Origin: Avimuribaculum sp964395975 | GTDB lineage: Bacteria; Bacteroidota; Bacteroidia; Bacteroidales; Muribaculaceae | Reading direction: 5' to 3' | Length of the DNA stretch: 16,802 bases | NCBI GenBank assembly: GCA_964395975.1 | Contig: CAYNBZ010000051.1 | Span: 1 to 16,802 of the forward strand | Part shown: positions 7,783 through 15,615 of the stretch, one piece after another | Numbering within the stretch: the stretch's first letter is position 1 | Layout of the letters: each line of letters opens with the position of its first letter | The notes under the pieces: model-generated | Database searches by the model: none | Seen by the model: only the letters and a program-made list of their open reading frames with translations | Told to the model about the DNA's origin: nothing | Made by a program: the position numbers and the translations under genes

Positions 7783-8063
7783 TAATTATAACGACTTCTA
7801 AACACACTTTAAAAGGGAAAACACCTAAATCAAAATGATTTTTCTTTTTACATCTACCCTATTTTACTATAATACTATTCCGCTTTTTTATTTTCTTACT
7901 ATACAAAATCCATGACATTTATATTATGCCATCTTCTACTTTAGCATACTTATCAACATAAATCAACAGTTGTTGATAACTGTGTTTTCAACATATTGTA
8001 AATATGTGATGATTATATTTTTCTACTTCTTATTTTCAATTAATTAATATTTGAAAAACTTGT
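7783..8063. other. A/T-rich intergenic DNA with DnaA-box-like 9-mers and small inverted repeats
   Basis: No gene is seen. TTATCAACA (7950-7958), its reverse complement TGTTGATAA (7971-7979) and TTTTCAACA (7985-7993) resemble the DnaA box TTATCCACA with one, one and two mismatches. ATCAACA-GT-TGTTGAT (7962-7977) and ACATATT-GTA-AATATGT (7991-8007) are perfect short inverted repeats. TTTTCAA (8033-8039) with TTGAAAA (8051-8057) could end transcripts of the RNA methyltransferase gene. About 55 bp of almost pure A/T lies at 8000-8057. Confidence 0.4.
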
Positions 8064-8594
8064 TCATAAAGTCATTTTATTAAAAAAGTGCCATAAAACT
8101 ATTCCAGCACTTATTGACACGTTTAATGAATGCTTGGTGCCGTATTGTGGAATCTCGATGCAATAATCACTAATGTCAACAACCTGTTGCTGTACACCTT
8201 TGACTTCATTACCAAAAATAACGGCATAATGCTTACCGCTTTCAACCTTAAAATCATTTAAACCAACGCTCCCATTCACTTGTTCGATTGCACAAATCAC
8301 ATATCCACTGTTGCGTAATTGTTTTACAGCATCAGTCACTTGGCTGCAATAAGTCCATTCAACTGAATTTTCAGCACCGAGAGCCGTTTTATGTATGTCA
8401 GGATGAGGAGGTGTGGCAGTTATTCCACAAAGTATAATCTTCTCTATAACAAAAGCATCTGAAGTACGAAAAACAGAACCTATGTTATTCAAACTCCTTA
8501 TGTTATCAAGCACCACCACCAATGGTATTTTTTTTATAGCCTTGAACTCTTCACACGATATACGGTGCAACTCAAGCATAGATTTTTTTTTCAT
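8064..8594 (-). CDS. TrmH/SpoU-family RNA 2'-O-methyltransferase
   Basis: 176 aa; a SPOUT-fold enzyme that should transfer a methyl group from S-adenosylmethionine to a ribose 2'-OH in tRNA or rRNA. The three family motifs are present: motif 1 LDNIRSLNNIGSVFRT (29-44, with N37 and the catalytic-type R43), motif 2 IFGNEVKGV (126-134, E130) and motif 3 IEIPQYGTKHSLNVSISAGI (146-165, S156/N158), which forms the knotted cofactor site. The short N-terminus lacks the L30e-like RNA-binding domain of RlmB-type relatives, making it a minimal form closer in size to TrmL or TrmH-core proteins. The substrate nucleotide cannot be told from sequence. It is the first gene of the minus block and divergent from nadA. 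The second in-frame ATG (codon 6) is an alternative start. Confidence 0.88.
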   Translation of the reverse strand: MKKKSMLELHRISCEEFKAIKKIPLVVVLDNIRSLNNIGSVFRTSDAFVIEKIILCGITATPPHPDIHKTALGAENSVEWTYCSQVTDAVKQLRNSGYVICAIEQVNGSVGLNDFKVESGKHYAVIFGNEVKGVQQQVVDISDYCIEIPQYGTKHSLNVSISAGIVLWHFFNKMTL

Positions 8595-8789
8595 AATAAA
8601 TTATCAATAATTTGTTAGAAACCTATCAAAACAGATGAAAGAAAAAGTAACAAATATTTTTTCCATATTTCGATAATTTTCATAAGCCTTATAATATGGC
8701 TAATTTCCAAAAATTTTATTGTTTTGTTATATTGGTATTTTCACCTTGCATTTTGAGAGGTTATTAATATATTTTACTCACAAAATTAT

Positions 8790-8798
8790 TAACTTTGC
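8790..8798 (+). promoter_or_regulatory. Candidate -7 box for nadA-leuS
   Basis: TAACTTTGC matches TAnnTTTGC exactly. No TTTG/TTG is found 19-21 nt upstream (nearest TTTTG at 8751-8755), so the -33 element is weak or absent. If real, transcription would start near 8805 and give an unusually long leader of about 200 nt before the nadA ATG. Confidence 0.45.
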
Positions 8799-8878
8799 AT
8801 GATACTAACAAAGTGTTTATAAGATGCATAAATGACTGAAATGTAGGTTTCAAAGTTGTGAATAACTTGAGAGTATTC

Positions 8879-8962
8879 TATTATGATGATAAAATAACTT
8901 ATTAAGCAAGAGAAATCTATAAAAATTACTGTCATTATTAACGACCTATAAGCATCATAATA
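8879..8962 (+). promoter_or_regulatory. Long-range base pairing in the nadA leader
   Basis: TATTATGATG (8879-8888) is exactly complementary to CATCATAATA (8953-8962), enclosing 64 nt within the predicted untranslated leader. It is A/T-rich, so chance pairing is possible. No known NAD-class riboswitch motif was recognised. Confidence 0.25.
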
Positions 8963-9002
8963 AAAAGGATTTTAATAAAAAGAAAAATATACTATTTTAA
9001 TT

Positions 9003-9971
9003 ATGAACGTTGATAACGGTTATGTCGATGCTCCGATAGAAGAAGGAACAGACATCAAGAGTGAAATATTGCGCATGAAGCAAGAAAAGAATGCCGTGAT
9101 TCTTGCTCACTATTACCAACGCCCGGAGATACAGGATATAGCCGATTTCATTGGCGATAGCCTTGCTCTTGCCCAAATAGCCGAACGTAGCGACGCCGAT
9201 ATCATTGTGATGTGTGGCGTGCAATTCATGGGAGAAACTGCCAAAGTATTGTGCATGGATAAGAAAGTGATAGTACCGGATATTAGTGCCGGCTGTAGCC
9301 TTGCTGATAGTTGCCCTGCTGATGAGTTTGAAAAATTTGTGAAAACTCATCCTGATTATACCGTTATAAGTTATGTTAATACAACGGCTGCTGTAAAAGC
9401 TTGTACCGATATAGTAGTGACAAGCAGCAATGCAAAGCAAATAGTAGACAGTTTGCCGGCCGATGAAAAAATAATTTTCGGTCCTGACAAAAACCTTGGA
9501 AATTATATCAATATGCAAACAGGGAGACAAATGTTGCTATGGAATGGAGCCTGTCATGTACATGAACAATTCTCGCTTGAGAAAATACTCAAACTGAAAG
9601 ATGAAAATCCCGGTGTCAAGGTACTTGTTCATCCCGAATGTCGTAAACCTGTACAAATCATTGCCGACAAAGTTGGATCAACCAAGGCATTGCTCGATTA
9701 TGCGATAAACAGTGAGTTTGATACTTTTATTGTAGCTACCGAAAGTGGCATTCTGCACGAGATGACAAAAAAGTGTCCCAATAAGAAATTCATACCCGTT
9801 CCACCGGAAGATGGAACTTGCAGTTGCAACGAATGTGCTTACATGAAATATATAACACTTGAAAAGTTGTATAATTCATTGAAATATGAGCTGCCGCTTG
9901 TAGAGGTGGATGCCGAAATTGCCGCAAAGGCTGTCAAACCAATAAAAAGGATGCTTGAAATGTCGAAATAA
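9003..9971 (+). CDS. nadA: Quinolinate synthase NadA
   Basis: 322 aa. It condenses iminoaspartate with dihydroxyacetone phosphate to quinolinate in de novo NAD synthesis, using an oxygen-sensitive [4Fe-4S] cluster. Visible signatures: AHYYQRPEIQDIADFIGDSL (35-54) with the substrate-binding HYYQ; SAGCSLADSCP (95-105), C98 being the likely first cluster ligand; NGACHVHEQF (181-190), C184 the second; and GTCSCNECAYM (271-281), containing the third. VHPEC (209-213) and ATESG (245-249) are further conserved substrate-site motifs. The compact length and C-x-C-xx-C C-terminus match other Bacteroidota NadA proteins. nadB and nadC are not adjacent here. leuS starts 18 bp after the stop, so the two are probably co-transcribed. 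The start ATG follows an A/T-rich leader without a Shine-Dalgarno sequence. Confidence 0.95.
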   Translation: MNVDNGYVDAPIEEGTDIKSEILRMKQEKNAVILAHYYQRPEIQDIADFIGDSLALAQIAERSDADIIVMCGVQFMGETAKVLCMDKKVIVPDISAGCSLADSCPADEFEKFVKTHPDYTVISYVNTTAAVKACTDIVVTSSNAKQIVDSLPADEKIIFGPDKNLGNYINMQTGRQMLLWNGACHVHEQFSLEKILKLKDENPGVKVLVHPECRKPVQIIADKVGSTKALLDYAINSEFDTFIVATESGILHEMTKKCPNKKFIPVPPEDGTCSCNECAYMKYITLEKLYNSLKYELPLVEVDAEIAAKAVKPIKRMLEMSK

Positions 9972-9989
9972 TAAAGAAATTAATGTATT

Positions 9990-12761
9990 ATGGAATATAA
10001 TTTTAGAGATATAGAGCAACGATGGCAAAAGTTTTGGAAAGAGCATAATACTTATAAGACCACGATAGATAATACTCGTCCGAAGTATTATGTTCTTGAT
10101 ATGTTTCCTTACCCATCGGGTGCGGGATTACATGTAGGGCATCCGCTCGGTTACATAGCTTCTGACATATATTCACGGTATAAACGTCTTCAAGGTTTCA
10201 ACGTGCTTCATCCGATGGGATATGACGCATACGGATTGCCTGCTGAGCAATATGCCATACAGACAGGTCAACACCCTGAAATAACCACACTGCAAAATAT
10301 CAACCGTTATCGCGAACAACTCGACAAGATAGGTTTCTGTTTTGATTGGGATCGTGAAATACGCACTTGCGACCCTAATTATTACAAGTGGACGCAATGG
10401 GCATTCATAAAAATGTTCAAGAGTTATTACGACAATGATTTAAATAAGGCAATGCCTATTGACAACCTTATTGATAAGTTTTCAACAAGTGGTACCGATG
10501 GTGTGAATGCTGCATGTAGTGAACAATTGTCGTTTACTGCCGATGAATGGAACAGGAAGAGTGGGCATGATAAGGAAATGGTGTTGATGAATTATCGAAT
10601 TGCTTACCTTGGAAACACAATGGTGAACTGGTGTCCGAAACTAGGTACTGTACTTGCCAACGATGAAGTGAGTGAGGGAGTGTCGATACGTGGTGGTTAT
10701 CCTGTCGAACAAAAAATGATGCGGCAATGGTGTCTGCGCGTGTCGGCGTATGCCCAACGGCTACTTGACGGTCTTGACACTATTGACTGGACCGAATCAC
10801 TAAAAGAAACTCAACGTAACTGGATAGGCCGCTCGGAAGGAGCCGAAATGAAGTTTAAGATAGTTGGTAAAGACTTGGAACTTGAAATTTTCACTACTCG
10901 TGCAGATACCATATTTGGTGTCACATTCATGGTATTAGCTCCCGAAAGCGAATATGTGGATATGCTTGTTACCGACAGTCAACGTGAGGCGGTTGATAAA
11001 TACTTAGAGGAAGTAAAACATAAAACTGAACGTGAACGAATCATAGACAAGCAGGTTTCGGGTGTGTTTAGCGGCAGTTATGCCATTAATCCTGTAACAG
11101 GAAAGGAGATTGCCATATATATAAGTGATTATGTACTTGCTGGTTATGGTACGGGTGCAATCATGGCAGTTCCGGCTCATGACAGTCGCGACTATGCTTT
11201 TGCAAAGCATTTCGACTTACCCATCATACCTCTGATAGAAGGTGCAGATGTGAGCGAAGAAAGTTTTGATGCCAAGGAAGGCAGAATGATTAATTCATCG
11301 AATGAAAAATTGCAGCTCAATGGGCTTGAAGTGAAAGAAGCTATAGCAAAAACAAAGGAATACGTAAAACAATCGGGCATAGGTAATGTAAAAGTAAATT
11401 ATCGTTTGCGTGATGCCATTTTCAGTCGCCAACGGTATTGGGGTGAGCCATTCCCTGTGTATTATGACGATGAAAATATGCCACACGTATTAGACGAAGA
11501 CGAATTGCCGCTTGTTTTGCCGGAAGTAGATAAATTTTTGCCTACCGAAACTGGTGAACCTCCGCTTGGACGTGCAAAAAATTGGGTGGCGCGTAATGGT
11601 CGTCCGCTCGAATTATGTACCATGCCTGGATTTGCCGGCTCGTCGGCTTATTATTTGCGTTACATGGATCCACATAACGACAAAGCTCTCGTATCAAAAG
11701 AGAGTGATGAATATTGGCGTAACGTGGACTTGTATGTAGGTGGGACTGAACACGCTACCGGACACTTGATTTACAGTCGTTTTTGGAATAAATTCCTTTA
11801 TGACCTCGGTTATGTATGCGAACCGGAGCCGTTCAAAAAACTCATTAACCAGGGTATGATACAGGGACGTTCCAATTTTGTATATCGCATAAAGGACACT
11901 AATACCTTTGTTTCTTATAATTTGCGTAAAGATTATGATGTGACACCTATTCATGTCGATGTGAACATTGTCAACAACGATGTGCTTGACTTGGAAAAAT
12001 TCAAGGCTTGGCGACCTGAATTCAGCAGTGCCGAGTTTATTCTTGAGAATGGTAAATATGTGTGTGGGTATAGCATCGAAAAGATGTCTAAGTCGATGTT
12101 TAACGTGGTGAATCCCGATGATATAGTGGAACGTTATGGTGCCGACACGTTACGGTTGTATGAGATGTTCCTCGGACCTATCGAGCAGAGCAAGCCGTGG
12201 GACACAAATGGTATTGATGGTGTGCATCGTTTCTTGAAACGCTTGTGGTCGCTTTTTTTCAAAGGTGATAAATTACAACTTACAGATGAAGCTCCGTCGT
12301 GTGAGGCTCTTAAATCGTTACATAAACTTATAAAAAAGGTGACTTATGATATTGAACATTTTTCCTATAATACATCGGTGAGTGCATTCATGATTTGTGT
12401 GAATGAGCTTAATGCAATGAAATGCACGTCAAAGGCGGTTTATCGCGACTTTGTGGTGTTGCTTGCTCCTTTTGCACCTCACATAAGTGAGGAATTATGG
12501 CACGTGTTGGGTGAAAGTGGAACAGTATGTGATGCCAAGTGGCCGCAATATGATGAAAAATTCTTGGTTGAAAGCACGGTAAAGTATGCAGTGTCATTTA
12601 ATGGAAAAGCCCGTTTCAGCATAGAAGTTCCTACCGGCACATCCAAAGAAGATGTAGAAAAGGCTGCTCTTTTGGCATCCGGTGCCGAAAAGTGGTTGGC
12701 AGGAAAGACGCCGAAAAAAATCATAGTTGTTCCAAATAAGATTGTGAATATTGTGATATAG
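9990..12761 (+). CDS. leuS: Leucyl-tRNA synthetase
   Basis: 923 aa class Ia synthetase charging tRNA-Leu. Domains in order: catalytic Rossmann fold with PYPSGAGLHVGH (40-51, HIGH-type motif HVGH); a Bacteroidota-type insertion (about 148-205) before NWCP (213-216); the CP1 editing domain with TTRADTIFG (302-310) and GTGAIMAVPAHDSRDYAFA (387-405), where D398 is the expected editing Asp; FSRQRYWGEPFP (478-489); an approximately 70-residue insertion (about 626-695) before KMSKS (698-702), at the place of the leucine-specific domain; the anticodon-binding helical domain (about 720-850) with LLAPFAPHISEELW (824-837); and a C-terminal tail ending KIIVVPNKIVNIVI. All motifs needed for aminoacylation and editing are present. 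Second gene after nadA; a strong intrinsic terminator follows. Confidence 0.97.
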   Translation: MEYNFRDIEQRWQKFWKEHNTYKTTIDNTRPKYYVLDMFPYPSGAGLHVGHPLGYIASDIYSRYKRLQGFNVLHPMGYDAYGLPAEQYAIQTGQHPEITTLQNINRYREQLDKIGFCFDWDREIRTCDPNYYKWTQWAFIKMFKSYYDNDLNKAMPIDNLIDKFSTSGTDGVNAACSEQLSFTADEWNRKSGHDKEMVLMNYRIAYLGNTMVNWCPKLGTVLANDEVSEGVSIRGGYPVEQKMMRQWCLRVSAYAQRLLDGLDTIDWTESLKETQRNWIGRSEGAEMKFKIVGKDLELEIFTTRADTIFGVTFMVLAPESEYVDMLVTDSQREAVDKYLEEVKHKTERERIIDKQVSGVFSGSYAINPVTGKEIAIYISDYVLAGYGTGAIMAVPAHDSRDYAFAKHFDLPIIPLIEGADVSEESFDAKEGRMINSSNEKLQLNGLEVKEAIAKTKEYVKQSGIGNVKVNYRLRDAIFSRQRYWGEPFPVYYDDENMPHVLDEDELPLVLPEVDKFLPTETGEPPLGRAKNWVARNGRPLELCTMPGFAGSSAYYLRYMDPHNDKALVSKESDEYWRNVDLYVGGTEHATGHLIYSRFWNKFLYDLGYVCEPEPFKKLINQGMIQGRSNFVYRIKDTNTFVSYNLRKDYDVTPIHVDVNIVNNDVLDLEKFKAWRPEFSSAEFILENGKYVCGYSIEKMSKSMFNVVNPDDIVERYGADTLRLYEMFLGPIEQSKPWDTNGIDGVHRFLKRLWSLFFKGDKLQLTDEAPSCEALKSLHKLIKKVTYDIEHFSYNTSVSAFMICVNELNAMKCTSKAVYRDFVVLLAPFAPHISEELWHVLGESGTVCDAKWPQYDEKFLVESTVKYAVSFNGKARFSIEVPTGTSKEDVEKAALLASGAEKWLAGKTPKKIIVVPNKIVNIVI

Positions 12762-12779
12762 AGAATGAAATTTGAGTTG

Positions 12780-12825
12780 AAAAACGGTGTGAAGAATGAT
12801 TTATTTTCAACTTCACACCGTTTTT
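12780..12825 (+). terminator. Intrinsic terminator of nadA-leuS
   Basis: Arms 12780-12794 and 12811-12825 form a perfect 15-bp stem with core ACGGTGTGAAG / CTTCACACCGT around a 16-nt loop; the stem merges into a T run (TTTTTATTG). It begins 19 nt past the leuS stop codon. Confidence 0.85.
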
Positions 12826-12889
12826 ATTGACTTTATTAATAGCTACATCTATGATTGGATGAAAAAATCAATTAAAAAAATTCAATTTT

Positions 12890-12921
12890 TTTGGTAAAAT
12901 AAAAAAAATAAGTACCTTTGC
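12890..12921 (+). promoter_or_regulatory. sigma-ABfr-type promoter of tRNA-Lys
   Basis: TTTG (12890-12893), 19 nt, then TACCTTTGC (12913-12921): a full match to TTTG-N19-TAnnTTTGC. The predicted start near 12928 is about 25 nt before the mature tRNA. This is the cleanest promoter in the window. Confidence 0.75.
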
Positions 12922-12952
12922 AACCGAATTAAACGGAAGTGTCTTTGTAAAA

Positions 12953-13025
12953 GACTCCGTAGCTCAGTTGGTAGAGCAAATGACTCTTAATCATTGGGTC
13001 GAGGGTTCGAGTCCCTCCGGGGTCA
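12953..13025 (+). tRNA. tRNA-Lys (anticodon CUU)
   Basis: 73 nt folding as a cloverleaf: acceptor GACTCCG (12953-12959) with CGGGGTC (13018-13024, one T-G wobble); D arm GCTC/GAGC (12962-12965, 12974-12977); anticodon stem AATGA/TCATT with loop CTCTTAA (12984-12990), anticodon CTT at 12986-12988 reading AAG; variable GGGTC; T arm GAGGG/CCCTC with TTCGAGT loop. Discriminator A at 13025. CCA is not encoded. It has its own promoter and is followed at once by a long hairpin. Confidence 0.97.
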
Positions 13026-13069
13026 CACAATAAGCGGCTTAGTGTCATCACTAAGCCGCTTATTGTGTG
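13024..13069. terminator. 21-bp perfect hairpin abutting the tRNA 3' end
   Basis: Arms 13024-13044 and 13049-13069 are perfectly complementary around the loop TCAT. It lies between tRNA-Lys (plus) and the porin gene stop at 13091 (minus), so it probably terminates both. Neither side has a clear T run. The left arm includes the last paired base and the discriminator of the tRNA. Confidence 0.7.
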
Positions 13070-13090
13070 TGTCTATTGGTTGACTTGATT

Positions 13091-14353
13091 TCAAAATTGA
13101 AAAATTGCAGTCATCACTATACGATGATTCATCACGCTGTGTGTGTCTTGTACTTTTCCTTCTGGTCCCACTGTGCCATACCAAGCATTACACAGCATAT
13201 ATTCAATGCCAAATTTCCAATGAGGTATGCGATAAGTAAGCTCTGCAGTGGCAGTTACAAGTTGGTCAAGCCCATCACCGATGCCGGTTCCTATAACACC
13301 GAGTATGGGTTCGCCTGCTCCAAGATTTTTCAGATAACCAAAGAAAATTGCAGGGCATAGCTTGTTGCCGTATCTGACATTAATCCACGTAGAAGAAACT
13401 GTTATCGGAGTGTAGCTTTGTTTTCCAGTGGTTTCATTAATTCCGGTAATGGCATATCCGCCAACACCACTTGCTTGTGTGAAATTGTTACCAAGTACAG
13501 TTTTTCCCGAAACGAGCCATTTATCGTGATTATATTTAAAATGGGCTTCGGTCGAAAGCGAAGTGATGCGTTCGGTTACTTTTGCCGTTTTACCGTTATA
13601 TTCGGCTTGAGTGCGTGGCACTATCGATGTAATATCGGCTCCTATACCCGCAATCCAATTGTCATCCTTATAATCAAGTCCTACTACAATTTCGGGTATG
13701 CAACTGTTCTTAATGAAATTCTGGCTTTTAGTGGTACTTGTTGACCCTGTAGCATTGCTCGACGGACCAACAGACAGATATTGTGATTGCCAAAGCAATG
13801 TAGCGGTTAACAGGAAGGTGTTGTCAGTAAAACGGTATCTGATTTGAGGTGCGCGACTGAAGGGTTGATATGGAGCACCCATGTTAAGATTAAGTATTTC
13901 GGGTGCAACATCCCCGTAAAAAGGATGCCATATTTGTCCCACAAGCAATTGCGACTTGCTCCAAGCAAGATTAAAATATGCTTGCCGCAGTCTTATCATG
14001 TAGTAATTTGTTCCGCCGCCGCGAAAATCTATCTCGATGCAACCGGATGTTGAAATTTTCCCGTTGGCAATTGAAGGTCCGCCAATTTTAACACCAAGGC
14101 GCGAATACATTGTGTAAAGGCTGCCATCGGGTTTGGCATTGAGATCGTTACCAAAGTCATCGTAAGAGTGATCATGAGGGTACATGTAAAACAATCCATC
14201 GACTGTTTCTGAATTTGAACGACTGTTATAAAACAAGTCGGCACGTATTTGCCCATAAAAATTGAAAGAAAAGTCGTTATTCTCGGCTGAAGCTGATGTG
14301 ACAATTGTTAAGGCTGCCACAGTTAATGTGCAAAGTCTGTGAAAAATCATCAT
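13091..14353 (-). CDS. DcaP-like outer-membrane porin
   Basis: 420 aa with a signal peptide (1-23, ending SASA) followed by a protein dominated by alternating polar/hydrophobic beta strands and ending in an aromatic residue (IVMTAIFQF), as in outer-membrane barrels. The segment around residues 80-175 resembles DcaP-family porins: SRLGVKIGG (84-92), EIDFRGG (107-113), RLRQAYFNLAW (121-131), LLVGQIWHPFYGDVAPE (136-152) and RAPQIRYRF (167-175). Such porins form diffusion channels for small anionic solutes; the substrate here is unknown. The gene stands alone: its own promoter lies at 14373-14404 and hairpins follow it and its upstream neighbour. The first of two adjacent ATG codons is used here; the second is equally possible. 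Confidence 0.7.
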   Translation of the reverse strand: MMIFHRLCTLTVAALTIVTSASAENNDFSFNFYGQIRADLFYNSRSNSETVDGLFYMYPHDHSYDDFGNDLNAKPDGSLYTMYSRLGVKIGGPSIANGKISTSGCIEIDFRGGGTNYYMIRLRQAYFNLAWSKSQLLVGQIWHPFYGDVAPEILNLNMGAPYQPFSRAPQIRYRFTDNTFLLTATLLWQSQYLSVGPSSNATGSTSTTKSQNFIKNSCIPEIVVGLDYKDDNWIAGIGADITSIVPRTQAEYNGKTAKVTERITSLSTEAHFKYNHDKWLVSGKTVLGNNFTQASGVGGYAITGINETTGKQSYTPITVSSTWINVRYGNKLCPAIFFGYLKNLGAGEPILGVIGTGIGDGLDQLVTATAELTYRIPHWKFGIEYMLCNAWYGTVGPEGKVQDTHSVMNHRIVMTAIFQF

Positions 14354-14372
14354 TCTATACTAATAAACTGTT

Positions 14373-14404
14373 GCAAAGTTAGCATTAAATAGCCTGAATG
14401 CCAA
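14373..14404 (-). promoter_or_regulatory. sigma-ABfr-type promoter of the porin gene
   Basis: On the minus strand TTG (14404-14402), 20 nt, then TAACTTTGC (14381-14373). The predicted start near 14366 gives a very short leader of about 13 nt to the ATG at 14353. Confidence 0.65.
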
Positions 14405-14480
14405 TATTTGATTAGTGGTATTGGTTTCGTGATATGAACTTGATGTGCTGTGTGTTTGTTGGTGGCAAATAAAAATGAAA

Positions 14481-14534
14481 AAATAAAGTGAGTCCTAAAA
14501 GTCACGGCAACCGTTAGAACTCACTTCTTTATTT
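14481..14534 (-). terminator. Intrinsic terminator of the lipoprotein-barrel unit
   Basis: AAGTGAGT (14486-14493) pairs with ACTCACTT (14519-14526), extended inward by CTAA/TTAG (14495-14498, 14514-14517) and CGG/CCG (14505-14507, 14511-14513) and outward, past a bulged C, by A/T pairs. On the minus strand the stem is followed by TTATTTTTTCATTTTTATTT. It starts about 17 nt beyond the barrel gene stop. Confidence 0.75.
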
Positions 14535-14550
14535 CAGTTTTTAACTTGCT

Positions 14551-15591
14551 TTAGAATCGGAAGCTGATATATACGCGCATAGAGCCGGTTCTCCATTTGG
14601 AAGATCCGTCATAATTGCCGTCAGATATGTTGTCGATACCGTCTTCTATCCATTCGTCAAAATCGTCGATGTCGCTCAAATTTAGAAAACTGTTGTATTT
14701 AGTATTGCCCCAACGACCCTCAATACCTACTGAAATTACTTTGTAGGAAATGGCGCCACCCACCGAGAAGAATGTGCCATAGCTGCTGCTGAAGTCTTCG
14801 TCTGCATAAAGCATGGAGTAAGATGGAATTACACGGAAATGACCACTCACTTTTATATGGTCGTAAGGATTGATGGTTAATGACACACCTATGGCAGTAC
14901 CTATTTCAGCCTGATATACATCTTCTGATGAATCTTCGTCATCATAATAATAGTCGTCATAATAATTTCCACTTGATGCGGAGTATTCGTAATTACCATT
15001 GAAGAAACCCCATTGGTCTTTATACTTTGAGAAGTTAATATCGAAGTAGCTCCAGTCTATACCAAATTTGATCATGCCTAATATGGGATTTTTGTGAAGG
15101 TAAAAAGTTTTACCCAAAGCAAGAGCTATACCAATCTCGTTTTTCCACACTCCATTTATATTTTTTTGCTTTAGGCTTTGATCGACATAATAGATATTGA
15201 AATATTTAGCACGGTTGTTCCAAATGCTTTTGTTGTGAGTATCTTTTTCTGTTTTCTGTAATGTTTCTTGTGAAGATTGTATCGAAGCCTGCAATTCGGC
15301 AACAGTCTGTTTTAGCATTTCTATTTCTTCATCGCGTGTGTTGTCGTAGAAGTTTTCTTCATCAAATTCTTCTTCATTGCTTACTGCTGAGTCGTAGTTG
15401 TCAGCCGGCTCGTAGTTTTCGTATTCTTGTGTTTCGATAACCTCATTGTTCACTGTTTCGATGCTGTCATTATAATATGTGGTGGCATTGTAAGTTGTAT
15501 CGGTTGGTGCCATTACTGCATATTGGGCTGATAATTGTGTGGTTGATAGGCACAATAATGTAGCTATGGCATATATTGCTTTGATTTTCAT
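14551..15591 (-). CDS. Outer-membrane beta-barrel protein with acidic N-terminal region
   Basis: 346 aa. Signal peptide 1-22 (cleavage near LSA-Q). Residues 23-85 are low-complexity and acidic (many E, D, N, Y, T). Residues 86-118 form a short coiled coil (EEIEMLKQTVAELQASIQ). Residues 128-346 look like a beta barrel: alternating strands such as GIALALGKTFYL, GMIKFGIDWSYFDI, AIGVSLTI, HIKVSGHFRVI, FFSVGGAISYKVISVGIEGRWG and the terminal MRVYISFRF with its C-terminal Phe. A loop at 209-224 is almost entirely Tyr, Asp and Glu. I do not recognise a named family. The coiled coil before the barrel could trimerise or reach the cell wall, by inference. It starts 24 bp after the lipoprotein gene and is ended by a good terminator. 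Confidence 0.75.
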   Translation of the reverse strand: MKIKAIYAIATLLCLSTTQLSAQYAVMAPTDTTYNATTYYNDSIETVNNEVIETQEYENYEPADNYDSAVSNEEEFDEENFYDNTRDEEIEMLKQTVAELQASIQSSQETLQKTEKDTHNKSIWNNRAKYFNIYYVDQSLKQKNINGVWKNEIGIALALGKTFYLHKNPILGMIKFGIDWSYFDINFSKYKDQWGFFNGNYEYSASSGNYYDDYYYDDEDSSEDVYQAEIGTAIGVSLTINPYDHIKVSGHFRVIPSYSMLYADEDFSSSYGTFFSVGGAISYKVISVGIEGRWGNTKYNSFLNLSDIDDFDEWIEDGIDNISDGNYDGSSKWRTGSMRVYISFRF

Positions 15592-15615
15592 AATTGCTGA
15601 ATAAAATAAAGTTGA

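Larger units (their letters stand above)
8595..9002. other. Divergent intergenic region, RNA methyltransferase / nadA
   Basis: 408 bp of A/T-rich DNA separating the start codons of the minus-strand RNA methyltransferase gene and plus-strand nadA. I see one good -7 box for nadA (8790-8798) and a possible long-range RNA pairing in its leader. No convincing promoter for the minus-strand gene was found, and no open frame looks coding. Confidence 0.6.

Noticed and set aside
8790..9002. Known NAD-class riboswitch upstream of nadA
   Set aside because: No conserved motif of the described NAD-binding riboswitches could be recognised; only one A/T-rich pairing was found.
8997..9530. A 177-codon open frame on the minus strand
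   Set aside because: It lies wholly antisense to nadA, whose motifs are complete; the translation has no recognisable domain and its composition is that of a reverse-strand shadow.
13024..13069. Phage or integrative element attachment site at the tRNA 3' end
   Set aside because: No integrase gene and no second copy of the tRNA 3' end are seen in the window; the symmetry is explained by a hairpin.
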